A stretch of 64,000 nt of DNA from Pyrobaculum oguniense TE7 (GTDB lineage: Archaea; Thermoproteota; Thermoprotei; Thermoproteales; Thermoproteaceae): assembly GCA_000247545.1 (NCBI GenBank), contig CP003316.1:343233-407232 (forward strand). The letters run 5' to 3'. A program made the position numbers and the translations under genes. This document shows positions 46,261-55,704 of the stretch, piece after piece. Each line of letters opens with the position of its first letter. The first letter of the stretch is position 1. Under the pieces are notes generated by a model. That model worked only from the letters and a program-made list of their open reading frames with translations. It did no database searches and was not told the origin of the DNA.

Positions 46261-49200
46261 ATGTCAGTTAACAAGCTCGACGGCCGAGTGGAGCCTTTCT
46301 CCATGGAGAAGCTCAAAATCTCTATAGCCAAGGCGGGGGCCGAAGTGGGGGTTGATACAAACGGCGACGTATCCCTGGAGGTGAAGAAAGAAGTTGTGTG
46401 GAGCTGGGAGCTGGCCGACATGGTGCAACTAGAGCTCTTAAAACGCGCCATTGACCGTCCGGAGCTGGCGTTAGTAGCGCAATCCCACCTCCTGGGGCGG
46501 GTTTACAAGGAGGCCTTCGGCAAGGACTTCCTCAAGACAAAGGCGGGGTACGGCGAAAGGGCAGCGGCCCGGTTCAAGTCGCTGGTAGACGCAGGCTTGT
46601 TGAAGAGGGAGGCGCTGGAGTTCCTCCCCAAGTTTGAGCCTAGGCCTGATTTCGACCGCTCTCTCAGCTACAACGCCCTTAGGCTCTTCACCAACGGCAA
46701 CTACGCCCTTAGAGACCAGAACTTCAGGCTGGCGGAGACGCCCTCGATGGCGGCTTGGCGCGTGGCTACGGCCGTGGCAAGGGATTTAGAAAAGGCGCGG
46801 CTCTACTACGACTACATCACCAAGCTGAAGATAGTGCCGGCCTCGCCCTTCTGGTTCAACGCCTGGACGAAGAAGGAGATGTTCGCCTCCTGCTTCACGC
46901 TGGAGGTGGAGGACTGCCTCTCCTCCATCACCCACCCCGGAAGGTACTGCATATACGACGCCCTTGCCTACTCAGGGATAATCCAGCAACTGGGCGGCGG
47001 CGTCGGCTACGACTTCTCGCTGTTGCGCCCCGAGGGAGACGTAGTGAGGGGCTCAGTAGGCGTCGCCTCTGGCCCCATAAGCTTCATGCGGCTGTTCGAC
47101 ACAAACGTAGACGTTATTAAACAAGGCGGGAAGCGCCGCGGCGCCCAGATGGGAACCCTCCACGTGTGGCACCCCGACATCCGCAAGTTCATTAAGGCTA
47201 AGACCGGTGAGCTGAAAGACGCCCACCTCCAGAACTTCAACATATCGGTATTCGCAGACGACGCCTTTATGGAAAAGGCGCTAGGAATAGACCAGAACCC
47301 CAAGTACAAGCTGATAAACCCGAGAGCGTTTGTCGAAAAAACGGGGACCAAACCAGTTGAGTATGTTGACGAGAGGGAAGTCGCCATCCCCGAGGAGGCT
47401 GTTTGGGGCGAGATAAATGCCAAGGAGCTGTTCAAGGAGATCGCCCACGGTGCCTGGGACTCTGGCGATCCCGGAATGATATTTAAGTCAAACCTAAACG
47501 CCTCTAACCCGCTCCTAGGCGTTGAGATTGAAGTCGCTGGATACAAATTTAGATACGTCTGGAGGTCTGTAAACCCATGTGTCACCGGCGACACCAGGGT
47601 GTTGACTAGGGATGGCTATCTGAAGATATCTGAGGTGTACAAGAGGGCAAAGGAGAGGGGTGAGTTGTTCTTGATTTCAGAAGGCGTTGAGAAAGACGGC
47701 GATCCCAAGGGATACGCCGTACACGTCGTGGTGCCCTTGCTACAAGTAAAGACAGACGGCAGAACCGAACAGGTGGCCCAGCTGGTGAAGTCGGGAGTTC
47801 TTAAGGTGGGCACAAAGGATGTCTACTTGGTGGCCACTAAGGAGGGCTTCGAGATAAAGGCTACGGGCGACCACAAGCTCCTCGTGGTGAACTCTCTAGG
47901 GGAATATGAGTGGAGGCGTGTAGACGAGCTGAGGCCAGGCGACAAGCTAGTTGTGTCGATGGTGGATATCAGCAGAGCGGATATAGGCGAGGACACAATG
48001 CCGGCCAGCGTCGCATATCTCCTGGGCAGAGTTGTGGGAGACGGCTCTATCATTGTGGACAAACACAACAGGCCGCATATATACGTGTACTTTAGCAAAG
48101 AGGAGTTAGAGGAGGCGTTGGCTCTAATTGATATGCTGAGAGCGGAGTTTGGATCCGACATTTCCTATACGCTGAGCGAAAAGCGTACTGAAATCGCGCT
48201 GGAGATCTCAGGAACGGTAGCCCGCGCGATCGCCTCTATGGTTCCGGAGCTGATTCACTTGAAGAGAGACAAGATGGTTCCCGAAGTAATATTCGAAAGC
48301 AAGCCGGGGATTATCAGATGGTTCCTCCGCGGCCTCTTCGACGCCGATGGCACAATTGACAGAGACTATGCAATAAGGCTCACCTCAACGTCGAAGAGAC
48401 TGCTCCGGGAAGTGCAACAGCTTCTCCTCCTGTTCGGCATATACTCCGTCATTTATAAGCGGAGGAGAAAGGGCGGGATGTTCAAGTACGTAACAAAGTC
48501 CGGCGAAGAGAGGGTGTACAAGAGCTCTGAAGTGTACTACGAGCTGGTAATCAAGAACGAGTCTAGGTGTAGGTTTATGGAGAAGATAGGCCTCTCGCCG
48601 CGCAAATCCGCTAAGATCAGCTTGAAGAAGTGCAAGAGGGAGAAGCCTTTTGCCACCGTGGCTAGTGTTGAGTACATCGGCAAAGAGGTGGTATACGACT
48701 TCGGCGTTCCTGACTACCACAGGTACATCGCTGAGGGAATTGTAAGCCACAATTGCGCCGAGACTGTGCAAAATCCATTTGAGGTATGTAACCTTACGCA
48801 CATTAACTTAGTAAAGTTCGTTAAGGACAACTGTGGCGGCAGATCGTTTGAGGAGAAGCTTGGGTGTATAGACTGGGATGGTTTAGCCCAGGCGGCTAGG
48901 GTTGGGACCAGGTTCTTAGACGATGCCATTGACAGGAGCAAGACGGGGATAGAAGTCATTGACGAGATGAACGCAGCGACGCGCAAGAACGGCCTCGGTA
49001 TCATGGGCTTTGCCGAGTTGTTGATAAAGCTAGGTGTGCCCTACGCCTCTTGGGAGGCGGTGGAGCTGATAAACCGAATCATGGGCTGGATATATGTAAA
49101 TGCCCTCGACGAATCCGCCGAGCTGGCCAGGGAGAAAGGACCGTTCAGATTCTTCCACAAGTCCATATACGCCAGGGGCGAGATACCTGTGTTGAAGTTC

Positions 49201-49983
49201 CAAGACCACGTCTGGTCGCGCTGGGAGAGGATCAAGCGGGTGTATCCGCGCGAGTTGCAGGAGGCCGGGGACAAGCTGAGGGACATCACCATGAGGACGA
49301 GGCAGTGGCTGGGGCCCTATCTCGACAAGCTTTCTGAGAAGGTGAGGGGCGGGGTTAGGAACTCGGTGGTGCTCTCCATTGCCCCGACTGGTCGCACCAG
49401 CATACTGGCGGGCACCACCAGCGGGGTTGAGCCCGTATTCGCCTTGGCCTTTCTACGCAACGTCACTGTGGGGACGCTTGTGGAGTACTACGAGCCGGGG
49501 ATCGAGTTGTTGAAGTCGCGCGGGTTGTGGACGCCGCAGGTGAGGAAGGTGGTGGAGGAGACGGGCATGCTGAGAGACGCCCCGGTGCCGGAGGAGGTTA
49601 AGCACTTGCTGGCCACGGCGATGGAGATAGGTTGGCTGTGGCACGTGTTGATGCAGGCAAGCGCCCAGCAGTGGGTAGACCAAGGCATCTCCAAGACGAT
49701 AAACATGCCGGCCAACGCCCCGGAGGAGGACGTCTACTGGGCCTTCGCCTTCGCGTGGGCGGTCGGCGTCAAGGGCATAACTGTGTACCGCGACAAGTCA
49801 AAATCTGTCCAGGTGATATACACCGGCTTGAAGCAGGAGATAAAGAAGAAGCTGGCCGACACAAAGATCGTCGTGAAGCCCCTCGCCCTAGGAGCCTCCA
49901 TAGACGAGGCGGCTAACGAGGCCAAGCTCAAGGCGCTGGAGGAGGGAAAAGACCCCTACTGCAAAACTGGCGATTGCGGATAG
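46261..49983 (+). CDS. nrdJ: adenosylcobalamin-dependent ribonucleotide reductase (class II) with an intein
   Basis: A 1240-codon frame: 848 residues of class II reductase plus a 392-residue intein. The host part has an N-terminal ATP-cone-like region (KLDGRVEPFSMEKLKISIAK), the first redox Cys region (SCFTLEVEDC), the catalytic NPCAET motif that the intein splits, and the C-terminal CKTGDCG relay cysteines. The enzyme supplies deoxynucleotides and needs no oxygen or second subunit. A TATA-like aatatatc element lies about 24 bases upstream. Confidence 0.95.
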   Translation: MSVNKLDGRVEPFSMEKLKISIAKAGAEVGVDTNGDVSLEVKKEVVWSWELADMVQLELLKRAIDRPELALVAQSHLLGRVYKEAFGKDFLKTKAGYGERAAARFKSLVDAGLLKREALEFLPKFEPRPDFDRSLSYNALRLFTNGNYALRDQNFRLAETPSMAAWRVATAVARDLEKARLYYDYITKLKIVPASPFWFNAWTKKEMFASCFTLEVEDCLSSITHPGRYCIYDALAYSGIIQQLGGGVGYDFSLLRPEGDVVRGSVGVASGPISFMRLFDTNVDVIKQGGKRRGAQMGTLHVWHPDIRKFIKAKTGELKDAHLQNFNISVFADDAFMEKALGIDQNPKYKLINPRAFVEKTGTKPVEYVDEREVAIPEEAVWGEINAKELFKEIAHGAWDSGDPGMIFKSNLNASNPLLGVEIEVAGYKFRYVWRSVNPCVTGDTRVLTRDGYLKISEVYKRAKERGELFLISEGVEKDGDPKGYAVHVVVPLLQVKTDGRTEQVAQLVKSGVLKVGTKDVYLVATKEGFEIKATGDHKLLVVNSLGEYEWRRVDELRPGDKLVVSMVDISRADIGEDTMPASVAYLLGRVVGDGSIIVDKHNRPHIYVYFSKEELEEALALIDMLRAEFGSDISYTLSEKRTEIALEISGTVARAIASMVPELIHLKRDKMVPEVIFESKPGIIRWFLRGLFDADGTIDRDYAIRLTSTSKRLLREVQQLLLLFGIYSVIYKRRRKGGMFKYVTKSGEERVYKSSEVYYELVIKNESRCRFMEKIGLSPRKSAKISLKKCKREKPFATVASVEYIGKEVVYDFGVPDYHRYIAEGIVSHNCAETVQNPFEVCNLTHINLVKFVKDNCGGRSFEEKLGCIDWDGLAQAARVGTRFLDDAIDRSKTGIEVIDEMNAATRKNGLGIMGFAELLIKLGVPYASWEAVELINRIMGWIYVNALDESAELAREKGPFRFFHKSIYARGEIPVLKFQDHVWSRWERIKRVYPRELQEAGDKLRDITMRTRQWLGPYLDKLSEKVRGGVRNSVVLSIAPTGRTSILAGTTSGVEPVFALAFLRNVTVGTLVEYYEPGIELLKSRGLWTPQVRKVVEETGMLRDAPVPEEVKHLLATAMEIGWLWHVLMQASAQQWVDQGISKTINMPANAPEEDVYWAFAFAWAVGVKGITVYRDKSKSVQVIYTGLKQEIKKKLADTKIVVKPLALGASIDEAANEAKLKALEEGKDPYCKTGDCG
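47578..48753 (+). other. intein with LAGLIDADG homing endonuclease
   Basis: An in-frame insertion of 392 codons between Pro439 and the catalytic Cys of the reductase. It begins with Cys (CVTGDTRV), has TGDHKLLVV as block B, two endonuclease motifs LLGRVVGDGS and FLRGLFDADG, and ends VYDFGVPDYHRYIAEG...VSHN before Cys. Cys1, His-Asn and Cys+1 are all present, so splicing should work. The +1 residue is the radical cysteine of the reductase. Confidence 0.93.
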
Positions 49984-50019
49984 CTACTGGTCTTTTATAC
50001 TGCATCTTCTCCCAAAAAC

Positions 50020-50499
50020 ATGATTGACCTCATAGCCCGGTCTGTTAGGGTGGGTCTTGTTTTCGTTCTCTTCAGCGTTATTTACACTCTTTTTAACCTC
50101 TGGTGGGGAGGCGTATTGGACGTCTACCCGCTTCTTGTTGGCGTCTACGCGATGACGGTGGTATCCGTGGTGCCGTACGTCATTGTGAATATCGCCACAG
50201 CTGTGAGGAATAGAAACGACGGAAAGTGGATCGTAACTGCCGGTCTCTCCGTGACGCTGATGGCATCGCTTGTGGCCGCGTTGGCAAAATTAGCCAGCCT
50301 CAGGTCTGCCGTCACGCCGTTTACGCTGTCTCAGCTACGCTATGACAGTAGTCTCGCGCTGTCGCTTGCGCTCTTGGGTTTGGCCACGTTGGTATACCTA
50401 GGCGGCATAGGGCTTGAGGGGAAGAGGTTGGCCAAGGCTATGTACCTCAGCATTGTGGGCGACGACGAGGACGGCGACGAGGAGGTTACGACGATCTGA
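50020..50499 (+). CDS. hypothetical membrane protein, four segments
   Basis: A 159-residue protein with four hydrophobic segments (about residues 9-30, 34-58, 72-92 and 110-130) and an acidic cytoplasmic end (GDDEDGDEE). No family is recognised. ATG start with a ttttatac element about 25 bases upstream. Confidence 0.65.
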   Translation: MIDLIARSVRVGLVFVLFSVIYTLFNLWWGGVLDVYPLLVGVYAMTVVSVVPYVIVNIATAVRNRNDGKWIVTAGLSVTLMASLVAALAKLASLRSAVTPFTLSQLRYDSSLALSLALLGLATLVYLGGIGLEGKRLAKAMYLSIVGDDEDGDEEVTTI

Positions 50500-50529
50500 T
50501 AGCATATAAATTAGGGATTCTGTAAATAC

Positions 50530-50799
50530 GTGGAAGCGGTTCTGCTGATTAGAGAATTTGAGAAAGAGCCGGTATACGAGCTGGTAGAGGTCTTGCGGTT
50601 TGAGAGAGGCCGCCGCTATATATATAGGCTGGTGTCGAGCGATCGCGAGTACTTCATACATGTACTGGCTTTTGTAGACGGCACCTATGTAGAGTTTTGG
50701 CACCCAGGCTATGCGGTGCCGTTGCTGGTATTCCGCGTGTTCAAGGATGAGGAGCTTGCCAGGGTTTTGACACTTTTGAGGTCGCTTGTTGGCAGGTAA
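50530..50799 (+). CDS. hypothetical protein, 89 residues
   Basis: A small beta-rich protein (YELVEVLRFERGRRYIYRLV) with GTG start and a catataaatt element about 22 bases upstream, so leaderless. It ends 31 bases before serS. No family recognised. Confidence 0.6.
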   Translation: MEAVLLIREFEKEPVYELVEVLRFERGRRYIYRLVSSDREYFIHVLAFVDGTYVEFWHPGYAVPLLVFRVFKDEELARVLTLLRSLVGR

Positions 50800-50830
50800 A
50801 AGTTTTATAGATAGGGTAGGCTACGCGACA

Positions 50831-52180
50831 ATGTCGTATAGCGTATTAGAGGCGCTCAGAAACAACCCAGACGCGGTGAGGAAGGTCTTAGTTGCCAGGA
50901 GGATGGATCCGTCTCTCGTCGAAAAATTCCTTGGACTAGACGAGCGCTGGAGGCAGTTGAAAAAGGAGGTGGACGAGCTGAGGCACGAGTATAACAAGCT
51001 CTCAAGGGAAGGGGCCAGGGCGCCGCCGGAGAGGCGCAGGGAATTGGCAGAAAGGGCAAAGGAACTCGCGGCGAGGTTGGAGAAGGTGGAGAAAGAGTTG
51101 GAAGATGTGGAGAAGGCCAGGGAGGAGGTTTTGTGGAGTTTCCCCAATCTCATACACGAATCTGTGCCCACATGTCCTGAGGGGGTTGACTCCGTCCCAG
51201 TTAGATATTGGGGAGTGGTAAAGGTGGCAAATAACGCGGCTGAACTGCCACGGGGGGTTGACTACGTAGTGGTGGAGAGACCCCCCGTGGGGCACGCCGA
51301 CATGGCGGAGATGGTGCTGAAAATGGCGGATACGCTAAAGGCCGGAGAGGTGGCGGGGAGTCGCTTCTACTATTTATTCGACGACCTGGTGTGGCTGGAC
51401 TTCGCACTGGCAATGTACGCCATGGACTATCTCACGCAGAGGGGGTTTAGGCCGGTGATACCGCCCTATATGCTGAAATTCGACGTGATACGCCGGGTGC
51501 TCGACTTCGACACCTTTAAAGACGCCATATATAAGATAGACGGGGAAGACCTATATCTGATAGCCACGGCAGAGCACGGGATCGCGGCGTATCTCTACAA
51601 GCGCGAACTCGTCGAGGAGGAGTTGCCACAGCTCTACGTTGGCTGGTCCCCGTGTTTTAGGAAAGAGGCGGGGGCAGGCAATAGGGATCTAAAAGGCATT
51701 TTCAGGGTGCACATCTTCCACAAGGTTGAGCAGTTCGTCTTCTCCCTCCCCGAGGAGTCGTGGAAGTGGCACGAGGAGATTACAAAGAACACCGAGGAGC
51801 TGATAAGGGGCCTGGGCCTCCCCTACAGGGTAGTGAACATCTGTGCCCACGACCTCGGCGCCCCCGCGGCGAAGAAATACGACATAGAGGTGTGGTACCC
51901 CGCCCAAGGGATGTACAGGGAGCTGGCCAGTTGTTCCAACGTGACGGATTGGCAGTCCTACCGGCTTGGGATAAGGGTGACCAGGAAGGGGATGAAGCGG
52001 GAGTTCGTCCACACCCTCAACTGCACCGGCCTCGCAACCACCCGCACAATCACCGCCATACTGGAGAACTTCCAGCGGGAGGATGGCGCTGTGGAGATAC
52101 CCAAGGCGCTGAGACCCTACCTAGAGCCCATAAAGGCGGCTCCTAAAGACTCAATACTTCCAAGAGGCGTTAAGCGATAG
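50831..52180 (+). CDS. serS: seryl-tRNA synthetase
   Basis: Class II aminoacyl-tRNA synthetase of the common type, 449 residues. An N-terminal coiled-coil arm spans about residues 35-110 (rich in Glu and Lys), motif 2 lies around GWSPCFRKEAGAGNRDLKGI, and motif 3 is TTRTITAILENFQ. Serine is charged to tRNA-Ser. ATG at 50831 is supported by a ttttata box about 24 bases upstream; a longer frame to 50786 is less likely. Confidence 0.95.
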   Translation: MSYSVLEALRNNPDAVRKVLVARRMDPSLVEKFLGLDERWRQLKKEVDELRHEYNKLSREGARAPPERRRELAERAKELAARLEKVEKELEDVEKAREEVLWSFPNLIHESVPTCPEGVDSVPVRYWGVVKVANNAAELPRGVDYVVVERPPVGHADMAEMVLKMADTLKAGEVAGSRFYYLFDDLVWLDFALAMYAMDYLTQRGFRPVIPPYMLKFDVIRRVLDFDTFKDAIYKIDGEDLYLIATAEHGIAAYLYKRELVEEELPQLYVGWSPCFRKEAGAGNRDLKGIFRVHIFHKVEQFVFSLPEESWKWHEEITKNTEELIRGLGLPYRVVNICAHDLGAPAAKKYDIEVWYPAQGMYRELASCSNVTDWQSYRLGIRVTRKGMKREFVHTLNCTGLATTRTITAILENFQREDGAVEIPKALRPYLEPIKAAPKDSILPRGVKR

Positions 52181-52191
52181 CATATTTTCAT

Positions 52192-52249
52192 ACCGCTCAG
52201 CGTTTAGATCCCTCTTCACACCTCAGCTAGCCTGGATTCGTCATCGCAG
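52192..52249 (-). ncRNA. box C/D guide sRNA
   Basis: On the minus strand: C box ATGACGA (52244-52238), 11-base guide ATCCAGGCTAG, D' CTGA (52226-52223), 3-base spacer, C' GTGAAGA (52219-52213), 12-base guide GGGATCTAAACG, D box CTGA (52200-52197). Boxes D' and D are perfect. The complement of the D' guide, CTAGCCTGGAT, shares nine bases with the D arm of the tRNA-Gly(CCC) in this window, a possible target. Confidence 0.85.
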
Positions 52250-52295
52250 TCGTGTACCCACTTAAACGTATATAACTAATTGGGTTTAGGGCGTT

Positions 52296-52817
52296 GTGTC
52301 TGCAAAAGATATGGTGACCGACATAATTGCCCAGGCATTTGTGGATTTCATAAGGCGCGTCTGTGAATGTGAGAATTTGTGGAAGGCACACGCTAAAGAT
52401 CTAGAGTTGGCCAAAGTCGGCGACGAGGTCACTAAGGCCATATCAGAAGGGATAGAGGGTGAATATGGCCCCGTGACTGTGAAAGTCCGCAAGAAGCTCC
52501 TCGGCAGGAGGGAGGTAAGGGTGTGGCTCTACGGCAACGAAATAGATGTAGATGCCTTGCTGGCCGAAATTTCCAAGGCTAGGTCTAGAGCGGCGTGGCT
52601 TCTAAACGACTGTTCCGAAAACGCACTTCTCGAAACACTATACAAATACGAGGATAGGTACCTGATTGAGGTGGCTCAGAGAAATTTTGACAAGGTCAAA
52701 AATATCTGCGCCGGCGAGTTGCCTCGGATAGAGTTCGGCGAGGCGCCTGCCCACGTGGTAGAGGGCGTAGTGAAGGGTGTGAGGATCTACCTCTCGGGGC
52801 ATGGCACTAGTGCTTAA
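52296..52817 (+). CDS. hypothetical protein, 173 residues
   Basis: A soluble, mostly helical protein with several Cys (CECENLW, NDCSEN, ICAGELP). GTG start about 25 bases behind a gtatataact box. It overlaps the pyrH start by 17 bases. No family recognised. Confidence 0.65.
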   Translation: MSAKDMVTDIIAQAFVDFIRRVCECENLWKAHAKDLELAKVGDEVTKAISEGIEGEYGPVTVKVRKKLLGRREVRVWLYGNEIDVDALLAEISKARSRAAWLLNDCSENALLETLYKYEDRYLIEVAQRNFDKVKNICAGELPRIEFGEAPAHVVEGVVKGVRIYLSGHGTSA

Positions 52818-53454
52818 AATTTCGGGCAGGGTCTTCGACAACGAGGAGCTGGTGTTGAAATACGCCGAGCTCCTTAACAAGTTGCCCGGAAGAATCGCGG
52901 TTGTGGCAGGCGGGGGGGAGGTGGCGAGGAGATACATTGCAGTGGCGAGGAAGGGAGGAGCTTCCAACACTTTTCAAGACCTCCTAGGCATATACGCGAG
53001 TAGGCTAAACGCCCTCCTCCTTATTTCGCTTTTAAAAGACGCCTACGCAAAGGTGCCCAGGAATATGGAGGAGTTCTTGGATGCGTGGGGCCGGAGCCGC
53101 ATCGTCGTTACCGGCGGTTTCCAGCCTGGGCAGTCCACCGCCACAGTGGCGGCGCTAGTAGCGGAAGCGGTTAGGGCAGCGGCGTTGTTAAATGCTGCGA
53201 ACATAGATGCGGTGTACAACGACGACCCGAGGAAAAACCCAAACGCAACGAGACTGTCGGAGTTGAAATACGACGAGTTTGAGAGGATTCTACGCTCCTC
53301 AAACCTGCCAGGTGGCTACGAGTTGATTGACACCTGGGCCGTCTCAATACTGAAGCGTAGTTGCATAACGACCTACATATTCGACGGGAGGACGCCGGAG
53401 GCTATTGAGGCAGTGGTGCGGGGGGAGAATCCAGGCTCGAAAATTACCTGCTAA
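52801..53454 (+). CDS. pyrH: uridylate kinase
   Basis: An amino acid kinase family UMP kinase, 217 residues, a normal archaeal length. Motifs include VVAGGGEVARRYI near residue 37, a FQPGQSTATVAALVAEAV segment and NIDAVYNDDPRKNP. UMP is phosphorylated to UDP. It starts inside the upstream gene, so it is cotranscribed. Confidence 0.94.
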   Translation: MALVLKISGRVFDNEELVLKYAELLNKLPGRIAVVAGGGEVARRYIAVARKGGASNTFQDLLGIYASRLNALLLISLLKDAYAKVPRNMEEFLDAWGRSRIVVTGGFQPGQSTATVAALVAEAVRAAALLNAANIDAVYNDDPRKNPNATRLSELKYDEFERILRSSNLPGGYELIDTWAVSILKRSCITTYIFDGRTPEAIEAVVRGENPGSKITC

Positions 53455-53573
53455 AGGCGGTGTGTGAACCCCGCGGCAGGGGGCCCTCTCACCGGGGCCC
53501 TCTGGGCCGCTCTGAGCCCCCCACCCAAACAGCGCAATGTGCATAGATTTAAATGCCTTTTTCTTCGGCATTT

Positions 53574-53990
53574 ATGCACTGCATATTCTGTAGCATAGTC
53601 AAGGGGGAGGCTCCCGCTTGGAAGGTATACGAGGACGACGAGTTTGTCGTAATACTGGACAAGTACCCGGCGTCTTACGGCCACCTCCTCGTAGTGTCTA
53701 AAAAACACTTCACAAACGTCCTCGACGCGCCTGTAGAGCTTGTAGCTAAGGGATTTGAAATAGCGACGCGGCTTGCCAAGGCGTGGGCTAAGCTCGGCGC
53801 TCGCGGGGTTAACATTGTCACCAACGCAGGACGCGAGGCAGGCCAGATGGTATTCCACATGCATATACACGTAATACCTAGGTGGGGCGGCGAGTTGCGG
53901 TGGCACGGCAAGGAGGAGTTGAGGGATGAGGTGGCTAGAGAGGTTGTGGAGAGGCTGAGGCCCATAATACCGGAATATTTCAGCAGATAG
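53574..53990 (+). CDS. HIT family hydrolase
   Basis: A 138-residue HIT protein with the histidine triad HMHIHVIP near residue 100 and a CIFC N-terminal zinc-like motif. It probably hydrolyses adenosine phosphoramidate or diadenosine polyphosphates. ATG 53574 has a gatttaaat box about 23 bases upstream; a longer start seven codons earlier is unlikely. Confidence 0.9.
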   Translation: MHCIFCSIVKGEAPAWKVYEDDEFVVILDKYPASYGHLLVVSKKHFTNVLDAPVELVAKGFEIATRLAKAWAKLGARGVNIVTNAGREAGQMVFHMHIHVIPRWGGELRWHGKEELRDEVAREVVERLRPIIPEYFSR

Positions 53991-54011
53991 TTATTAGCCG
54001 GGGCGCTGGAT

Positions 54012-54482
54012 GTGTCGGTGAGACTCACAGAGACAGAGAGGAGAGTCGCTGAGCTGTACTCAAGGGGGATGAAGCCGAGGCAGATAGCCGAGGCCTTGGG
54101 AATCTCTGTAAATACCGTGTACAAAGCGCTCTCCAAGGCCCGTAAAGCGGCAGAAGTGGTCGAGATCCAGCCGCTTCCTGAGCTCGCACAGCACTACTAC
54201 GTCTTCAATACAAAGGTGCACACCTATCCGGTGTCGCAGTACTCCGCCTCTGCAATAGTGGTATCTAAGGCTGTTGTGGTCTACGACGTAGCTGATGCCA
54301 TCTTAAAAAAGCTAGACGAGATTTTATCAATTCTAAAGAACTCTGGGCAACCCCGCCATGTTGAGAAGAGGGCGCCTATTATAGAGGTGTCCGACAATGG
54401 GCACGACGGAGATGGCCATTTGCCGGAGGCGTTTAGGAAGAATATGTGGATATCCCTACTACGTAGCAAGAGGGCTATCTAG
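54012..54482 (+). CDS. helix-turn-helix transcription regulator
   Basis: A 156-residue protein. An LuxR-like or sigma4-like helix-turn-helix occupies residues 3-38 (RLTETERRVAELYSRGMKPR, then QIAEALGISVNTVYKALSKA). The rest has no known domain. GTG start. The 3' end overlaps the YchF-like gene by 8 bases. It could regulate either neighbour. Confidence 0.75.
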   Translation: MSVRLTETERRVAELYSRGMKPRQIAEALGISVNTVYKALSKARKAAEVVEIQPLPELAQHYYVFNTKVHTYPVSQYSASAIVVSKAVVVYDVADAILKKLDEILSILKNSGQPRHVEKRAPIIEVSDNGHDGDGHLPEAFRKNMWISLLRSKRAI

Positions 54483-55680
54483 CGACGATCTTTAAAACAA
54501 GGCCGTGCGTCACCTGCTCATCTGAGGCGAGCCTGCGCCCGCTTCTGGCGTCTATTGCCGTTACGAACCTCTCGCCCAGGTCTGTGTGTATTGCATACGC
54601 CACGTCTCTCGCCGTGTAGGTCTTAGGAACCAACAGGAGATCCGGTAGCACGTTCCCCTGTTTGTCGCTCATGCGCCTTTCATCCTCTACTGGGTACACT
54701 GCGACGTACTGGAGCGCGTCGAAAACAGCCGCGTTAAGCGCCCTCGTCACTCCTGTGCTACCCCACTTCTTTAACAAGTCGGCGATTTTCTCGAGGACGG
54801 CCTTCTGCTGGGGCGTAGCCTCTCCCACCAGCTCGAATGTTCCATCACCTGGTTTGTATTTCACCAGGCCCTTAGCGGCCGCCCTGCGTAAGGCGAGCTC
54901 TGCCTCTGCCGAGGTGGGTATGATTAGCTTGTGTGAATACGTCTCCTTAAGTCTCTTATACCCCTCCTCTCCTTCCGGGAGGTCTATCTTGTTAGCGGCG
55001 ATTACAATGGGCTTGCTGAGCGATCTGGCAGTGCTGGAGAATTTGTAGAAGTCCTCCTCGCCCCACTTGCTAGGCGGTTTTTTCAACAAGTCGGAGCTCT
55101 CCAAGGCCTTCTCGACTTGGACACGCCCAATCCCCAGTCCGGCCAACCGCTCCGAAAGCACCTCCACAATGTCTTTTTTGCTGAACTCTACAAACCTCAC
55201 AACCTTATCCCAGTCTTTGCGTATGATTGAGGCTATCCAGAGGTCCACCTCCCGCTCTAAGAACTCCACGTCTTTTACGGGGTCGTGGGTACCGGGCTTG
55301 ACGAGCCTCCCCTCCTCGTCTGTTGAGCCCGACGCGTCTACTACGTGTATCAAGACGGGGGCCCTCCTGAGGTGGTCGAGGAACTGGTTGCCCAGCCCTC
55401 TGCCCTGCCACGCGCCTGGGACCAGCCCGGCGACGTCTATAAGCTCCACGGGGGCGTAGCACACGCCCTCGACTACGGAGTAGCTCCTGGGGTTGCACCT
55501 AATGCTTCTGCAGGGGCAGTCGTCTATTCTCACGTAGCCGATGCCTATATTAGGGTCTATTGTCGTGAAGGGCGTGGGGGATATCTTTACGTCCTTAAGA
55601 GTGGCGGCGGCGAAGAAAGTGGACTTCCCCGCGTTAGGCTTCCCTACAATGCCTATCTGTACCCTGCTGAGCGTAACCAC
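54475..55680 (-). CDS. YchF-like Obg-family GTP-binding protein
   Basis: A 401-residue GTPase of the archaeal YchF-like COG0012 group. Walker A is GKPNAGKST near residue 11, DVAGLVPGAWQGRGLGN carries G3, and NKIDLPEG is G4. The C-terminal TGS domain includes PDLLLVPKTYTARDVAYAIH. It is thought to bind ribosomes. It is divergent from a membrane protein gene with only 24 bases between. Confidence 0.92.
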   Translation of the reverse strand: MVTLSRVQIGIVGKPNAGKSTFFAAATLKDVKISPTPFTTIDPNIGIGYVRIDDCPCRSIRCNPRSYSVVEGVCYAPVELIDVAGLVPGAWQGRGLGNQFLDHLRRAPVLIHVVDASGSTDEEGRLVKPGTHDPVKDVEFLEREVDLWIASIIRKDWDKVVRFVEFSKKDIVEVLSERLAGLGIGRVQVEKALESSDLLKKPPSKWGEEDFYKFSSTARSLSKPIVIAANKIDLPEGEEGYKRLKETYSHKLIIPTSAEAELALRRAAAKGLVKYKPGDGTFELVGEATPQQKAVLEKIADLLKKWGSTGVTRALNAAVFDALQYVAVYPVEDERRMSDKQGNVLPDLLLVPKTYTARDVAYAIHTDLGERFVTAIDARSGRRLASDEQVTHGLVLKIVAR

Positions 55681-55704
55681 GTCTATAAGACTAGGGTCCT
55701 ATTA

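Noticed and set aside
55345-55704. Upstream extension of the 401-residue membrane protein
   Set aside because: The codons mirror the highly conserved part of the divergent YchF-like GTPase gene, so the extension is a shadow.
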